64,000 bases of DNA from positions 11,229,501-11,293,500 of the forward strand of contig NC_087093.1 in assembly GCF_963855985.1 (NCBI RefSeq), given 5' to 3'. Numbering within the stretch: position 1 is the stretch's first letter; each line of letters opens with the position of its first letter. Positions 24,901-39,900 of this stretch are shown piece after piece. The position numbers were made by a program, and so were the translations under genes. This stretch comes from Ostrinia nubilalis (taxonomy: Eukaryota > Arthropoda > Insecta > Lepidoptera > Crambidae). Below the pieces are notes generated by a model. That model worked only from the letters and a program-made list of their open reading frames with translations. It did not search any database and had not been told where the DNA came from.

Positions 24901-27900
24901 AGTTGAATTTTAAGGTTAGTGGCTCTAAGTCTGTCGAAAATTGATTTTAGATGTTCCAGGTGTTGATCTAAGCTGCTGGAATACACAATTATGTCATCAA
25001 GGTAAACCATGCAATGGAGTCCTTGTAGACCTCTAAGTATATTATCCATAGTTCTTTGGAATGTTGCCGGAGCTGTTTTAAGGCCAAAGGGCATTCTGAG
25101 AAACTCATAATGACCGTTTTGTGTGCTGAAGGCAGTTTTTTGTCTGTCGGATTTTTCTACCTCAATCTGATGATATCCGCTAGCTAAATCAATCGTACTG
25201 AAGTAAACGCTTTTTCCTAATTTATCAAATAAGTCATTAATGTTTGGTAATGGGTATTTGTCGTCGATCGTTATGTCGTTCAAACGTCTGTAGTCGATAA
25301 CCATTCTGTATTTTGTTTCACCAGATGCGTCCATTTTTTTGGGCACTAGGTGAACTGGTGCACTCCAAGGAGAGTGGGATTCCTGGATTACATTGTCTTT
25401 TAACATTTTTTCTACTTGTTTAGTAATTTCAGCTTGCTGGGCTGGGGCCTGTCTGTATGGCTTTACGTGGATTGGATCCTCATTTTTTGTCCTTATCTGA
25501 TGTTTAATTTTGTTTGTGAATGTTAATGGAAGTTGATCGCAATAAAATATGTCTTTATATTTATGACAAAGGCTGTAAATTTTTTTACGCTCTTCGTCGT
25601 TTGTGTGGTCTAATCGTAACTTTACCAAATTCTCTTCAAGCAAATTGTCAATTTCGATGTCATTCATGTTTTGTGTCGTGTTAACTTGAATGTCAGTCAA
25701 TTCGAATTTATTAACTTTAAATGGGCAAGTGATTTTATAACTGATTGGTCTGTCTAAAGTGTTTTGAATAATCGTGGATGCGTATCCGTTGCGACAGTTA
25801 ACGATTGCACTAGGCATTCTAACGCCGTCTGTAAATTCTCTGTAATTTAGAATAGCGTCACCTGAATATTGGTCAACAGGTAACTTTACGCGTTTTTCTG
25901 AACGTGGAGGTAAATTAATATCGTAATTAAGGTTGTTATTAATTATCGGAATACATGCTGTTTTAGTCCTAAGGACCCTGTTTTTCAAATCAATTAATGC
26001 TTCTAATTGTTCTAACAAATCATTTCCAATAAGACCATCGTATCTTTTGTCTACATCATACAAATAAAATTTGTGGTGTTTGTCACTGTTAAATGTTGGT
26101 AAAAGGGGGATTTCCATAGTTTCATCGTGAATACTCGACGAATGTGTACTCACAACTTGGAACGGTTCATTTCTTATGAATTCACTGAAATACTGATAGC
26201 CAATACGCGGACTGAAGAACGAACGCATGCTGCCAGTGTCGATCATCATGCGAGCATCCAGTTCCGGTAGGTAAATATATGGTAATGTTAATTCCGGATC
26301 GCAATTAATGTTTATCTGTTCTGTTCTTTGATGGAGGCTGTTTCGTGAAAATCCTGTTGGAATTCAGTTTCCTGGGTTTCCTCGGGAGTTTCCTCGAAAT
26401 CAGGGTAATACTGTTCGCTGTACATGTTATTATATTCGTCTATAGGGTATTCACAATAATATTGATCGTAATACGACTGTTCTGCTTCGTCGTAGTTCAG
26501 ATCATTTAAGTTTGTTTCATTTACGTTGTTTGGTTTTGTAGCCGTACGCATAGACACGTCGGTCAGCTGCATACGTGGCGGCTGGACTTGTTGGGCTTGC
26601 TGAGCACCGAACTGTGGCTTATAGCCGAATTGAGGCGGTTTGTAACCGAATTGCTGAGGAGGATGTCTATAGCCAAACTGCTGGGGCGGTCTATATCCGA
26701 ACTGCTGTGGAGGCCTGTAGCCGAACTGCTGCGGCGGCCTGAAACCTGGTTGATGCGGAGGCTTGAAATAGCCGAATTGTTGTAAAGGTTTATTTCCATA
26801 TTGCTGGAAGGGTTTGTAGCCTTGATTAGGCGGAAGGCCAAATTTAAATTGTGGAGGAATTATCGGTTTGAAAGCATTAGAGCTGACAAAATGAGGCTGA
26901 TTGCCTGAAAATTTCTGTTGAGTTGGCGTAAACGAATTGTTAGGTTTGGGTTGCGAATGCATTTTGCTTCGCATGTTATATTGGTCCATAAAGTTTACTT
27001 CCTCGAGCACAATCGAGAGGGCGGCTTCCAAAGTGGACGGTGCCTTTAGTCTCACAATGCGCACAAGGTTTTCTGGTAAATTATAGAGAAACACGTTTAA
27101 CGCGGTGTTGTTGTATATGGTGATTTTGGCGTGACGGATTGACTCGTCTGCTATGGTGTTTACTTTGGATATAAGCATTGACCTGGTTGATTGCACGCGG
27201 TTGCAAAAGTCTGTGTACGATTCATTCGATCTGATTTTTAGTGATTCTAATTCGATATTAATACATGCCTCACTACGCGGGTCTCCAAAATGTTGTGTCA
27301 GAATTTCTTTAAGTTCCGACCAGTTTGTTAAATTTTCTTGTTCTGATAACAGTGCTGCTGCATTTTCTGTAAGGCGGCTAGTGATAGCGTGGTACACGTA
27401 TAAATCTTGCTCAACCCCACCTCTATATCTCGATATAACATACTCACATTTTTTAAGGAACAAATTTAGATGTTTTTTGTCACCATTAAAAAATGGAATT
27501 AATCTGAGCATCTCGTTGGGTATTGGCGTGATTTGTACGGATTCGATTTGTGGTGAAGCCATTTTTACTGAATTTAAATTTAGTTAATTAATATGCGCCA
27601 GTCAGAATTTGTAACAGTACTTTACACAATATTCACAATTAAAATACACGTAGTCACAATAAAACACACAATAAAATACACAATAAAAATACACAGTAAA
27701 AATAAGAGTGGTTCTTAATTTAATTGTTCAATTTCGAGAGACAATTAACTTAAAAACTTTAATAATTTTTACTTTACACAATAAACTTATTTAATTTAAT
27801 TTAATATTCAATTTATTTACTTGTTACACTTTATTTACTTTATTTCAATTTATTTACTTTATTTCACTTTATTTACTTTATTTCAATTTATTTACTTTAT

Positions 27901-30900
27901 TTCAATTTATTTTCTTTACTTTGTTTCAATATTTAATTCACTTAAATCTAAACGAAAAGTGTTAACGATAAAGTTTTATGACGAAAACACAAAATGCGAT
28001 ACCCTGGGAGAAGTTCTATCCCGGAGTAGCAATATTTCCCTACGATTTAAAAAGCATGAAAAATACACAGAGGATAAGGAGTGGAAGGATTGGCGAAAAG
28101 TTCTACTCACCAACCGACCGTTCTCTGCATACTCGTTCCACCCGTACTTCGATGACAAATTTATTTGGTTCGGCGGATTTATTAGTTTCCCGTAGTATCA
28201 CGAATTTAAACGGCGGATTTTGACACCAATCGCGTAAACTTTAGGAAAACTTGCAGCAATAAATCCGAACGGCTGCGCCAGTCAGATTTCGGGAGCGGGG
28301 TGGAAGCTTTTTAAAAAGGATTATATTTAATTAAACTAAGTGATCACGTCCTCGCCGAGTTGGAGGCGATTTAATAATGATTTAATATTGTGGCCGATCG
28401 CAGTCGTCCAGTACGGTGTTTACAATTTAGTTCTGCTGACACATCTCTTATGTGAATAACAATTCTACGAATGCTTACACTGTAGAGTGGAAAGTGATGA
28501 CTTATCTTGTTTAGTCTAGAGCAGAGGGAGCTGACGGATGCATAACTAGGTACAGGACGGAATTCCTTACTTGACCTAATTCTACAATTTTATGGTACAG
28601 TATTAGTAGGTACAGTCGAATTAAAAAATATCTTAACATTTTTCATAATGTATGTATCACAAATAGACTTTGCATACTGTAAGATATAAGATGTCGAAAG
28701 TACAACGGGCATAATAAGAAAAAAGAAATGGAGGGAGAGTATTTTTTTTCTTTGTTGTCATTTCAATTAAGATGATCCACAAGCTTACAAATAAACAAAT
28801 AAATACTAATACTTAGCGGTCACGGAGTAGTCCATTATGGTAATTAGTAATTATACCCATATGGAAGTGATTTCCTTGCTGACTAATCGACTTCCTAATG
28901 AGTTTATTGGTTGTAAAACGGAGTATACAATGTTAGAGTTAACTAAGCGGTTCGAAGAATACTTGTTATTGGTATTGTTGTTTAAAATTACTATGTAGGA
29001 CTTTAACTATATTATTTACTTAGTAAATAAATTAGATATACGAGGTGGGTTTGTTCAAGCTAACATCCCAGACTTTCCACCATTTAAAATAAGTTTTGTT
29101 TTGTATTTTATTGGATACAGGACCATAATGTTATGTTTCTATTTAGCTATCCTTTAACCTTTTGTATCCAAGAATAGACAACAATACTTGAATCCTATTA
29201 AATATTTATATGATAAATTGTGGAATCATAAGCCCAGCCCTAAAGGTCAACTTTAGATAAAATAACTTGATTTCCGGCTCAAAATCACACGTTGTTATTG
29301 AAATAATTAGATATTGCTCGTATTTTACAAGTTGTCTGTTATTCACAAGTTGTCGTTGCAATAACTACACGTCAAGCAACTACAAACTTTTTATGTTAAT
29401 TGAATTTAATAAAATCATCGTTAACTCCTGATTATTATTTATTTTATTCATAAGTTCCTGTTGTGTAATTGTTTACCACAGACTTGGTGTCTTAAATTAT
29501 CATTATGGTAATTAACGTGCCAAGCGAATGTGTATATTTGGTTGTCACGGCGATAAAGTTAACTACAAACGATTGCTTATCTCGAGGTAATGCCTGATAA
29601 TTTGATATTCTTATATTGGAACGGCGGAATGTTAAAATACCATCAGTTTTGTGTGTTCTTACAGATATTTCTAAGATAGTGAATATTGTCTTACTGTATA
29701 CTGTATGTATGTTGTAGCAGCCCTGGATAAGTATTTTTGAATATTCAATTTCCTTGACTAATTCTAACCGTAGGGGAATCCCCTACAATTGATTCTGATA
29801 GAGCTTTCATATAACTTTGCACTATGGTTCAAGGGGTTTTAAAAATTGAATAAGCTATCTCGACGCGCCATTGTTTTATTCAATAAATCATCAATCATCG
29901 CGGATATAAATTAATTTATCTTGCACAGGTAATGAACACTTGAGTGTAGATAGCTGCGTAATGTTATCAGACGTCAGGTCGGCCGAAGGTTGGGCGCCTT
30001 CAAATTATAAGTAGCTCTCTCTCTCTTCTAATTGCCGTGCCCTGGAGGGCCCATAATATTCTCTAGTATTAAGTTCATGATGGATCATCCATCATAGATG
30101 AATAAATGTTACATTAAAGAGGAATCACCATGGTTCTGGGTTAGAATACCGATCTTACCATGCTCACGGGTGTGTTTATTTCTTTAGGGACAGCCAAAGA
30201 AGCATATACCTACCTAAACATTAAAAAATAACCCCGGAAAAATCCCATTGTTAAAACATTTTTGTTACTTAGTGAATGCTATTGTATTTGTATGTAAATA
30301 ATGTATTTTATGCATATGTATGTCAGAAGATGAGTATTGTGATTGGTGACAAATAGCCCTATAAGTACCTATACCTACTTAGGAAAAGGACATTTTTACA
30401 TTGGAAAACATATGTTTTTGAAGATAAGCCAAAGTTTCTTAATAATTATTCCGGAAATATTTAGTTCTTCGAGTGTGCGATAAGTCTCAGATAATACACC
30501 AATACAAGTCATATTTGAGTTGTTATTGCATTTAGGGTCAAGGTTCTCGTTGAATTTAATTTAAATATAACTACGTAGATAAATATGGGTAAACCAATTA
30601 TTGATAAATACGAGTAAATTAATTAGCAATCCCGACCTACTTATTTATAAATGCAACTCGGAAAAGCACGTTTGATCTAGGCAATATTTATTTTAGTGGA
30701 ATAACAATCTATTATTGTGTGTAGGTATGTATGAATAGAGCTTTATGTTCGATATCGATTTATTTTGGTTTATCAGACATCATCACTCGAGGTGAATTAA
30801 TGCAATATTGTTGCAGAGAAAATCTACTGATAACGTATTTTAATCTTCCGTAGATAAGAGTTGTATTTACTAGAGTTGCCGCGAATAGTGGTTATAGCGA

Positions 30901-33900
30901 ATAGTCGAATACCGATTTATCGCCATTCACTTTGGCGAATAGTCGAATAACTCGACATTACTATTCGACATAAAAATTATATAAAAATTTGACCAGTGAT
31001 CAGTGGGAGGTTGTAGAACATCTGTTAAAGCTCTTAAAACCTTTCGAAGAGATAACAAAAATCACGAGTTCCTCATATGCACCTATATCAGATGTGATAC
31101 CTAGCACTGTTTCATTAAGCAGATACCTAATGAAAGATGCGCTGATTCAACAAACTGCACACGTTGATGATTTTAGAAAGGCATTGATTAGTAAATATGG
31201 AAGCCCGTTTTAACTTAGACGATCTATGCTTTAGGAAGACATATTACTTGTCGACATTTTTAGACCCCCGCTACTAGGACTGTTACTTTGACTTTACCCA
31301 AGTTGAACGGATCCGTAGAGCTGTGCTTAGAGAAGGTCTTAGACTTTCTTTAGATGACGAAAATGATCATACGGATCCAGAAACGGCATCCAAAAGGTCT
31401 CGTTTAGACAATGAAAGTGAGCATATCGATTCGGAAACTCTTAAATTATTTTTTTGAAGAATCATCAGCAACCTACTGAAGAGCACCCCAAGAATGCCAC
31501 TGCTGAAGAAATCGCATTAGCAAAGGCTGACAGAAAAATAAACCCATATGGATGGTGGACTTTGAGTACCAATAAGAATAGATTTCCTATATTAAGTAAG
31601 CTTGCTAAACGATACTTAATCACACCAGCAAGCTCTGTTTATTCAGGAAGACTATTTTCCGAGGCAGGTTTAATTTACGAGGAAAAACGAAACCGACTTG
31701 CTCCCGAACGTGCAGAAAAAAATGTTTTTTGCACCACAATCTGCCTCTGTTACATTTTAAATATTAATTAAAAAGCCTAACTAATTTAATTTCATGAATA
31801 TGATAGGCACAGGTACATATTACAAATAATAATTGATATTGTGTATTGTTTTATTAGGGTAAATAATAAAAATATGATTATTTTTAAGTCATTAGTTTTT
31901 TTGTTCACTAAAATTTTATTTTAGACGACTATTCGCCGAATGCCGAATAATACTAGCTATTATTCGGTATTCGACGAATATCAAAAAAATGACGAGTAAT
32001 GCCGAATACCGAATAATAGCGAGTATTCGCGGCAACTGTAGTATTTACTTCCACATTTTATGAGCAATATTAAAGAATTTTCACGCCCATTATTTTTGTA
32101 TTAAACCTACTTAGTATTAAAATGATTGCAATACATTTAAAATATTGATATGCTCTACTCTATGACTCTACTAAACTATGTATTTATTAACGTTAGGAGT
32201 TGTTTACATTGACAAAGTAGGTAGTACTATAAAAAAATGGTTAACATTATTAGTACAGGCGAGTCACGCATCAATTCATACAATTTAACAGTGCCAACCT
32301 ATCGTAAAGATATTGTCTATACCTAAGTGATTATCGATTTCTTGTCGATCCCTGATTCGAATGCTTTTGTTTCATGGATACTCACTTATACGTTAAGGTT
32401 ATTGTACATACAAGTTGGTTGTAACAACGTCTTAACTGTTAAGATATTTTTGATCTCGACTGTGCCCAACCCAACTACGTCGGAGCACGAATCAACGACC
32501 TTCAACTTTTTATTGTTATGGTTCGCTTAATGTATTACATTTCCTCGTTGTTAGGAGCTTGGAAAAGTGTGTTGATGGTAATAGGTACAAGATTTGTTAA
32601 GTTTAAGACAAAATAACGTGGTGTAAAATGAACGTTTGACTATTACGAGTATCCGAGCTATTGCAAAAGATATTCCAAATACTTACATTAATCAAATTAT
32701 ACAATGTAAATACACACAAAAACATATGTATGGCATACCGATCGAGATTTTCCGACTGATTTAGCATACTAATTACTTATGTCGAATGATAATTCAATTA
32801 CATATAATGTTGTCATCGACGTAGAGCCGAAAAAATGAAGCCGGAAGATTGAAGGATTAGGAAAACTTTTTTAAATATAAGATTTATAGATTTACATATT
32901 TTATATAGTTTACACTATTTAAATTTCTTAGGTAGGTTACTTGAACCAATGTTTCCCTTTGCCTTTTTTGTCACAGGCGAGTTTTCCTTCTAAGTGCACC
33001 GAGTGCAAATCCAAGTGCAGTTGCACTCAAGTAAACCGTGGTTAGGTCAATGTTGCACTAACTGTTTCGAAATGAGCTGAAGGCCGCCCATTTACAAACA
33101 TCACTTAGATACAAATATTAAGTTAATTGAAGACTCAATTAGCTTATATTTACCTGGTAGATGAAAACGTTTTATCCAAATCTAGTGCTACTTACATGAT
33201 TTTAAAAGAAGTTTGATTAATACTTAGGTTTAAATTATTTTATAATATTTGGCGCTATAGCGCCAATTAAGTTTGTAAATAAGACGTGATAAAAACTACT
33301 GAAACTAGGACTGAACTGTTGAAGTGATTTTAAGATTAAGTAGGTATTTCATCACACTTGGTGTCATTCACATTATTTATTTAAAGAAAATCTTAGCCTG
33401 TTGTCAAGGACTTTACATAAGTTTTATATAGCTTTGTTTAAAATGCTGGCATTTCATTGTTGTATAGTATTAATTACCGAAGTACTTAATCTGTGGTATT
33501 ACGAGTATAACTTTACGGTGTAAAAAGTATTACCAGTATTACGCCCGTATTCACAAACATTACTATGAGGTCTCACAGTGCGGCAGGTGATACATAAACC
33601 AATCACAAAGCTCTATTCAACGCTGTGCGTTCGATTTGCTGTTTCACTTAAGCAAGCATCGTTTCTGAATACGGGCGTTCATCACGGTGTGAAATATTAA
33701 CAAGTTTTAATATCCAACAATCACAAGTGATGATAGTATGTGTTATCGGCTGCTATCACATCTATGGTTGACACACAGATAGTGAGATATTCAATACCAT
33801 AACTATAACGGTTCTCAATCATAACTAAACCATGCTGGTTACCGCATATGTTATTATTACAGTTTAATTATCATTTACTGTAATCTGCTTCTACTTTGCT

Positions 33901-36900
33901 CATAATAAGGATAACTATGATCGAAATCCATATAATAAACACTATAAGTAAGGTATGTTTGCGACATTTTCAGTTAGTAAAGGTGTAATAAACATAATAT
34001 GTAACATATAATAAAAATCATAGAACGCGTGGGGATAATAAATTGCCATGAAAAGCGGAAAGTCAGGCTATCATATCAACATGTTCGAAACTTGAAAATT
34101 ATAAAGTGGTCTAACTAAAATTATTTCATCATCATCATCATTTCAGCCATAGGACGTCCACTGCTGAACATAGACCTCCCCCAATGCATTCCATGTTGAT
34201 CGATTGGTAGCGGCCTGCGTCCAGCGCCTTCCTTCTACCTTTATGATGACTAACTGAAATTATTTTATTAACTTAAAAGTTGATAAGTTTGATTTATTTT
34301 GATGTAGGTATCTTAGCTTAACCATCCCTGAAACAGGGTCTCAAACGGGTTACAAGCCTGTGAACGGTAAGGAATTGGATTGCACATTCATATTTGTATA
34401 TTATTTTCATATGGGTCAGTCTCTACTCTGGACAACGCATGCAGTAGCGGCTCGAAGTACCTACCTATAAAATAAATGTTGGCCCAGTTGATAAGACGTG
34501 CCAAAACCGACATGATTTCGTATTCATACGATGACAAGCTAGTTATTATCAATTTATTTTATATAATGAATTTTATTGCCAGACACTTGGTTTTATTTGC
34601 TTTTGTATCGTAAGTACAAAATAGTCTCCTATGATGTCTTCTAGTTTTTTCGATCTAAATATGTTTTATTTCACAGATATGTATATGGTTTATTTAGATA
34701 AATACTTACCGTAGCGATAATATTCTTATTTTAGCTATCTTTACTTCACTGGGTGCGTCCGTATCTTCTTTTTTTGTTGAGATCGTAGGGGGATAGCGTC
34801 CTAGAGTTTATAGTTTTTAATCGAATAAAAATAAAGTCCTGATTTTCAGTTACAGAGGTAAATGCAGGAATCTTTGGGTCTCCAATGTAGTCTTTTCTTT
34901 ACAGTTTGACTCATTAAACATTTCTATAGTTTACACTATTTATACAGGTTGGAGAGATGACTAATTTATGTAATTATGCAGTGATAATAATACATATTAA
35001 ATGATAGGATAGTTCTCAGCCTGTCCGAGTCCAGCACGAATCGATAACAGTATCGCGAACAGGCCCACACCACTACTCTACTAACCAGTTAGTTGTCGGT
35101 TTAACAAAGTGTACTCGTAATATATGTATAGGTTATTTTGTTTTAAGTCATTTAGAACATCGCTTATGAGAATAAAGATTAGTACTATGTATTTGTCGAG
35201 GTAATCCTCGAACAAAGTCTAGGCAGTCTATAGTGTGAATCTACATAACTTAAAGTATTGTTACAGACAGAATCACTTTGAAATCGCAGAAACTAATGTA
35301 TGCAGTGAACTACGTAAAATGCATAAAACTAAATGGAAAAGTAGTTTTGAGTCTATCCTGTCAGTTGGTTAGTTGCCTTTTCGTAAATATTTTTAGGTGT
35401 TCGTCGGTTTCCTGTATGACAACATGATATTATGCAAAAAAATATTTTGCTATTTTGTATTTTGAAAATATAACATGCAATTATTTGGTTATACCTACTT
35501 GCACGTATTTTTAAATTACCTAATTATTCTAGGAATTGAATATAATGGTGGAGTTGTTATATTGAATAACATATGCATGAAACTTTAAAATGAAAAGTAA
35601 ATAGTTACATTATAATAGATAAATAAATGCTAAACATTACTAATTTGAATGGTTAACACTTTACCCTTTGAACTTTAACTTAAGTAAGTAGCATTTACCA
35701 TACTCATAGGTATTTAAACGTCATCGGTTCCTAAGCATTCACTATTTATATCTAACAATGTAAATATTTTTACGATATTTCAAAAACGAAAAACACTAAA
35801 TGACTTTTTTGTTAAAATTCGTAAAAAACGTAGCATGTCATTATGTGTACGTTAATATTCTTTAGGGTTCCGTACCTTTTTCTGGGTACAAAAATGTCCT
35901 AGTATAAGTAATTAATAGTCAATTTAAAGACAAAATGGTCATCTGAGTAAAACAATAGAAAAACAAAAGTCTTGGATTAAAAACAATAAAGGTTTTAATG
36001 ACTAACAAGGGAGGCCATTGCCTTCGTCTATTTCCCGGTTTAGACAGTTGCCTCTAGTATTACTAATGTACGTACTGACGTCGTAAGTCCAACATTCTAT
36101 GCTAAAATGGTGTGCTTGTGCTATACAATATTCCACCTTACGTCGCTACCATTATGGTCTAGTAAACAGCATCCACTTACGTGTACCCTGCTAGGATGTC
36201 CATGAGCGAGCTCTTGCCGGCGCCCGACTGGCCCATGATGACGGTCAGCTCCCCAGAGTTGAAGACCCCACTCACATTATTCAAGATTGTTTTGCGTCCT
36301 GGAAATAGAGAACAGAATTATCATCATATTTAATACATAATAACAATAATTAATAAATATCCTTGGACATTTTACACTACGCATCTAATTCAAACTAAGA
36401 AAAGTTGTACTATGGGTACTAGACAACGGATATAAACATACTTAAATAGTTTTTTTTGTGAATACATACCCAGACCCATCACAGAAATTAAAATTCATCA
36501 TTTCAATTTCTGCCCGGCTGGGAATCGAACCCGGGACCTCTCGGCATAGTAGTCGGTTCCGAACCACTACACCAAACGACCGACAAATGGAGAATTGGAC
36601 TAAAATCTTTCTGCCAATGGAGTCCCTTGCTGGACGTAAGCCTATTATGGAACGCCATGAAACACGTTTTCCCGCTTTTTCGACCATTGCTCGTCGCAGT
36701 TCCTCACGGGACATGGCAACTTTAAACATAAACTTCACGAATTCAAACTAGTTCCGTCTCCTTTTTGCGAGTGTTCCACTGATGATGTCAGTCATGAGCA
36801 GTCTGCCCATCATATCTTGTGGGAGTGTGATCTTTGGAAACATGAACGTGATATAATGCTTAATTCAATACAACATACATCTGTTTCCGCAATTTATTAC

Positions 36901-39900
36901 ACCGATCTTGTCGCGACAAGGAAAAATTTCCGTGCTTTTAAGCGATTTTGTGAAAAAAATATTATTGGCAGGTAGTTGCTAATTGCTCATAAGATAGGCC
37001 CCCTTAATTTAATTTATTGTCCGTGGTGCATAATCTTTTCTTAAAGGTTTTAAACCTTTGTTTGTCACCTGTCATCCGCTTTGCAATGGAGGGAAGTCGA
37101 ACCTTAATTTCGAACTCCTCCTATGTTCTTCTGATTAATTTCGTTGCGGGTCCAATAACAGTTTAACTTTCCCCCGGGACAAACTTGACCTTCATTGGTT
37201 GGGTTTTTGTGGCGGTCAAGCTGTAGATCCTGGCTACACAGGAGTTGCAGTGGTGGGAACGAGAGGTGGGAATAGTCCCTTCCCGCTTTTTCGTCCAATC
37301 GTTGCCATTTTCTTGAGGTTGACAGTCCATTGATCAGGTTATATTTTTTTATTTACATTTTTTATTATTTTAATTTAATTACACAGTAGGCCTTATTTCG
37401 TATTAAAAACTGGTTCATTAACAGTAAACATTAGCAGTTGTTGAGATAATTCAACAAGACCATTAAAAACAATAATGTAGCTCCACACATATTACTCTAG
37501 TAGGTATAATTTAACAATAAAAAGAGTCTCAAAAGGAATAAAATTTAATATGCAGTGATAGATAACTCCACAGACTAATGATAAAACGCATGTGTCTTTA
37601 TCAATCATTTAATGTTAGGTAATTCATTAAGTCAGTGCCCTTGATTGGGAGATTAAAATTGTTTTAATATCTTTAATAAAAACTGTAGGTATTAAAATAA
37701 TTTCTTAATTAATTTAAATAGATTTTTGCATGAAACAAAATTAAATGTGTGTAATTTTTCTACATATCTACCCGAACATAGTACGTATATCCTAAATAGG
37801 ATTATTTTACCCACGGCTTTGCCCGCCCAAATTATAAATAAATACCCCCCAACAGAGTGTTAGTGTTTATTGAAGTCAATCATTTTAGTCGACTTTAAAG
37901 CATTATTGAACATTGATTTTACATAAACAAATGAATAAGTAAAATTTGCAAATAGTGAATTATGTATGTATAGTACCTACTTACGTAAAACAAGGTAGTA
38001 ACTACCATTGTTTTGTTTTTAGAAATTTACGAACCTCAGCCAACTTCACCACCCTCAGGACTGTTTACTATGCTCTTGCCCACTCAGTATTGACCTACTG
38101 TATCACAGCATGGGGTAACGCTTGTAAGACCTCTTTCCTACGTCTGGAAAGGGCACAAAGAGCTGTCTTAAAAGTCATGACTCACAACCCCATTCGTTTT
38201 CCAACCAACGAACTATATGCTTTTTGTAAGTTACCAAGAGTAAGACACTCTTTTATCATGCAAACTGTACTCCGCAAACACGCTGGTCTGGTATTCGAAT
38301 CTAACCGGGAAGAAAAGACCCGAAGACATGACAAAGTGTGCAGATTGGAGTCCTGCGTACTTGGAGTGGCTAGTCGACAATATCGGTTCCTGAGTCCTAA
38401 ATTATATAATAAAATTAATAGACTTCTCAACATCTACAAACTTACCTTGCGTGAATGTAAAATTGTGATTGATAAATGGCTTCATACGCTCACTTATCAG
38501 GAGATTGAAAATCTCTTAAACGGGTAACTTGGGTTCTATATTTTTAAAGCCAACACACTCTTACAACACACAAATACACACACCACACACATACACACAT
38601 CACACACATTCAAACAGCACGCCTAAAGTAGTATGTTTATGGAATATTTTTACGGAAGTGGGCGTTAGTAGTCGCACCACAGTTCTCTGAAACTATTGCG
38701 GCTATTATGGTACACGCTTTTTCATGTACAAATTTTCTTGTTTCCAATAAATAAATTTTGAATTTTTTTTTTTGAATTTTGAATTGTATGGTAATATTCA
38801 AAATGTATGAACGGGGTCCTATAGTACTTTTATGTTTTCCACTAGTATTTCTGTAAAATGCTTGCGATTAAGTTAAAATAAAAAATATTTAGTTACAGTC
38901 TACATTTTTCTAAGTTATATTTTCTTTCAATGAGGGTTTTCGCGGTTGAAAAATCCGCCAGATGGCAATACGTAGACGGGAGGTCCAAATGCTGCATGAC
39001 TGGTAATTTTTGACATGATATTGTGTCAAAATCCACCAATTTTTCATAAAACGCCAAACAAAAGAGCAAATGTTTACACAGATTCTTGAAAAATATGTGT
39101 CATTCAAGATAATTTATAGTTTTCTATACTTTTACTAATATTATAAAGAGGTAAAGTTTGTGTGTTTGTATATTTCTTAAATTGTAAGGGGTAATCTCGG
39201 GATCTACTGAACCGATTTTAAAAATTATTTCACCAATAGAAAGCCACATTATTGCTGAGTGTCATAGGTTATATAAAAACCGAAAAATTCCACGCGGGCG
39301 AAGCCACGGGCGCACAGTAGTTTGATTTTAAAAATAGGTGGACATACGATCGAAAGTCATAATTTCACCGAAACAAAAATTGTTTTGGATAGCATTTTGA
39401 ATGCTGATCAACATTTGTCATTATACATTTTTCGATAAAACGAGCCTTTCATGCTTAAAAAAAATATGACAAGAAAATTTGTATGAAGAAAAATCTTTTT
39501 TATTTTTTTTCTGGCTACTGTTGCAAACTGTAGCGGTCAAACCTTATGTAGTCGTAAGTACCTATGGTGCCTAACATTACGACATAAATACTTTTTGCGG
39601 ACCGACGATCTGGTAAAGGTCGCGGGAAGAGCCTGGATGCGGGCAGCGCAGGACCGTTCATTGTGGAAAACCTTGGGGGAGGCCTTTGTCCAGCAGTGGA
39701 CGTCATTTGGCTGAAACGAACGAACGAACGAACTTTTTGCGGGCACGCGCGGCGAAGCGAGTAATGGACATGCAAAATTTTAAATATTTTTATTTATTCA
39801 TTATTGATTTTAATGCATTTAAAGTAATTATTAATAGATAAATATACTTAGTCTAACTTACTACAGCCCCCTATTACCTCATTTCACGCTAAAACCTTTC

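Larger units (their letters stand above)
21046..28547 (-). mobile_element. gypsy/errantivirus-type LTR retrotransposon, 7.5 kb
   Basis: Two 268-bp LTRs (21046-21313 and 28280-28547) read as identical and are flanked by AGGT on both sides (21042-21045 and 28548-28551), a 4-bp target duplication. On the minus strand the order is LTR, primer-binding site, leader, gag, pol, env-like frame, polypurine tract, LTR. An env-like frame after gypsy-type pol is the errantivirus layout. The element sits in intron 2 of gene A in the same orientation as the gene. Matching LTRs imply recent insertion, yet pol has one frame break in integrase and env lacks its front part, so this copy looks defective. Confidence 0.93.
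30871..32040 (+). mobile_element. hAT element, internally deleted, perfect 8-bp duplication
   Basis: Ends TAGAGTTGCCGCGAATA and its inverted partner (one mismatch) are flanked by GTATTTAC on both sides (30863-30870 and 32041-32048). Subterminal ATTCG/CGAAT repeats are abundant. Two pieces of a plus-strand hAT transposase remain inside. At 1170 bp it is a deletion derivative that cannot move itself. Confidence 0.92.

Noticed and set aside
27821..28195. 124-codon plus-strand frame rich in Phe/Tyr/Leu
   Set aside because: It is a translation of TTTATTTAC tandem repeats in the retroelement leader.
36471..36584. Candidate tRNA gene on the minus strand
   Set aside because: A- and B-boxes are present, but a body and A-rich tail follow and the cloverleaf is imperfect, so it is a SINE head.
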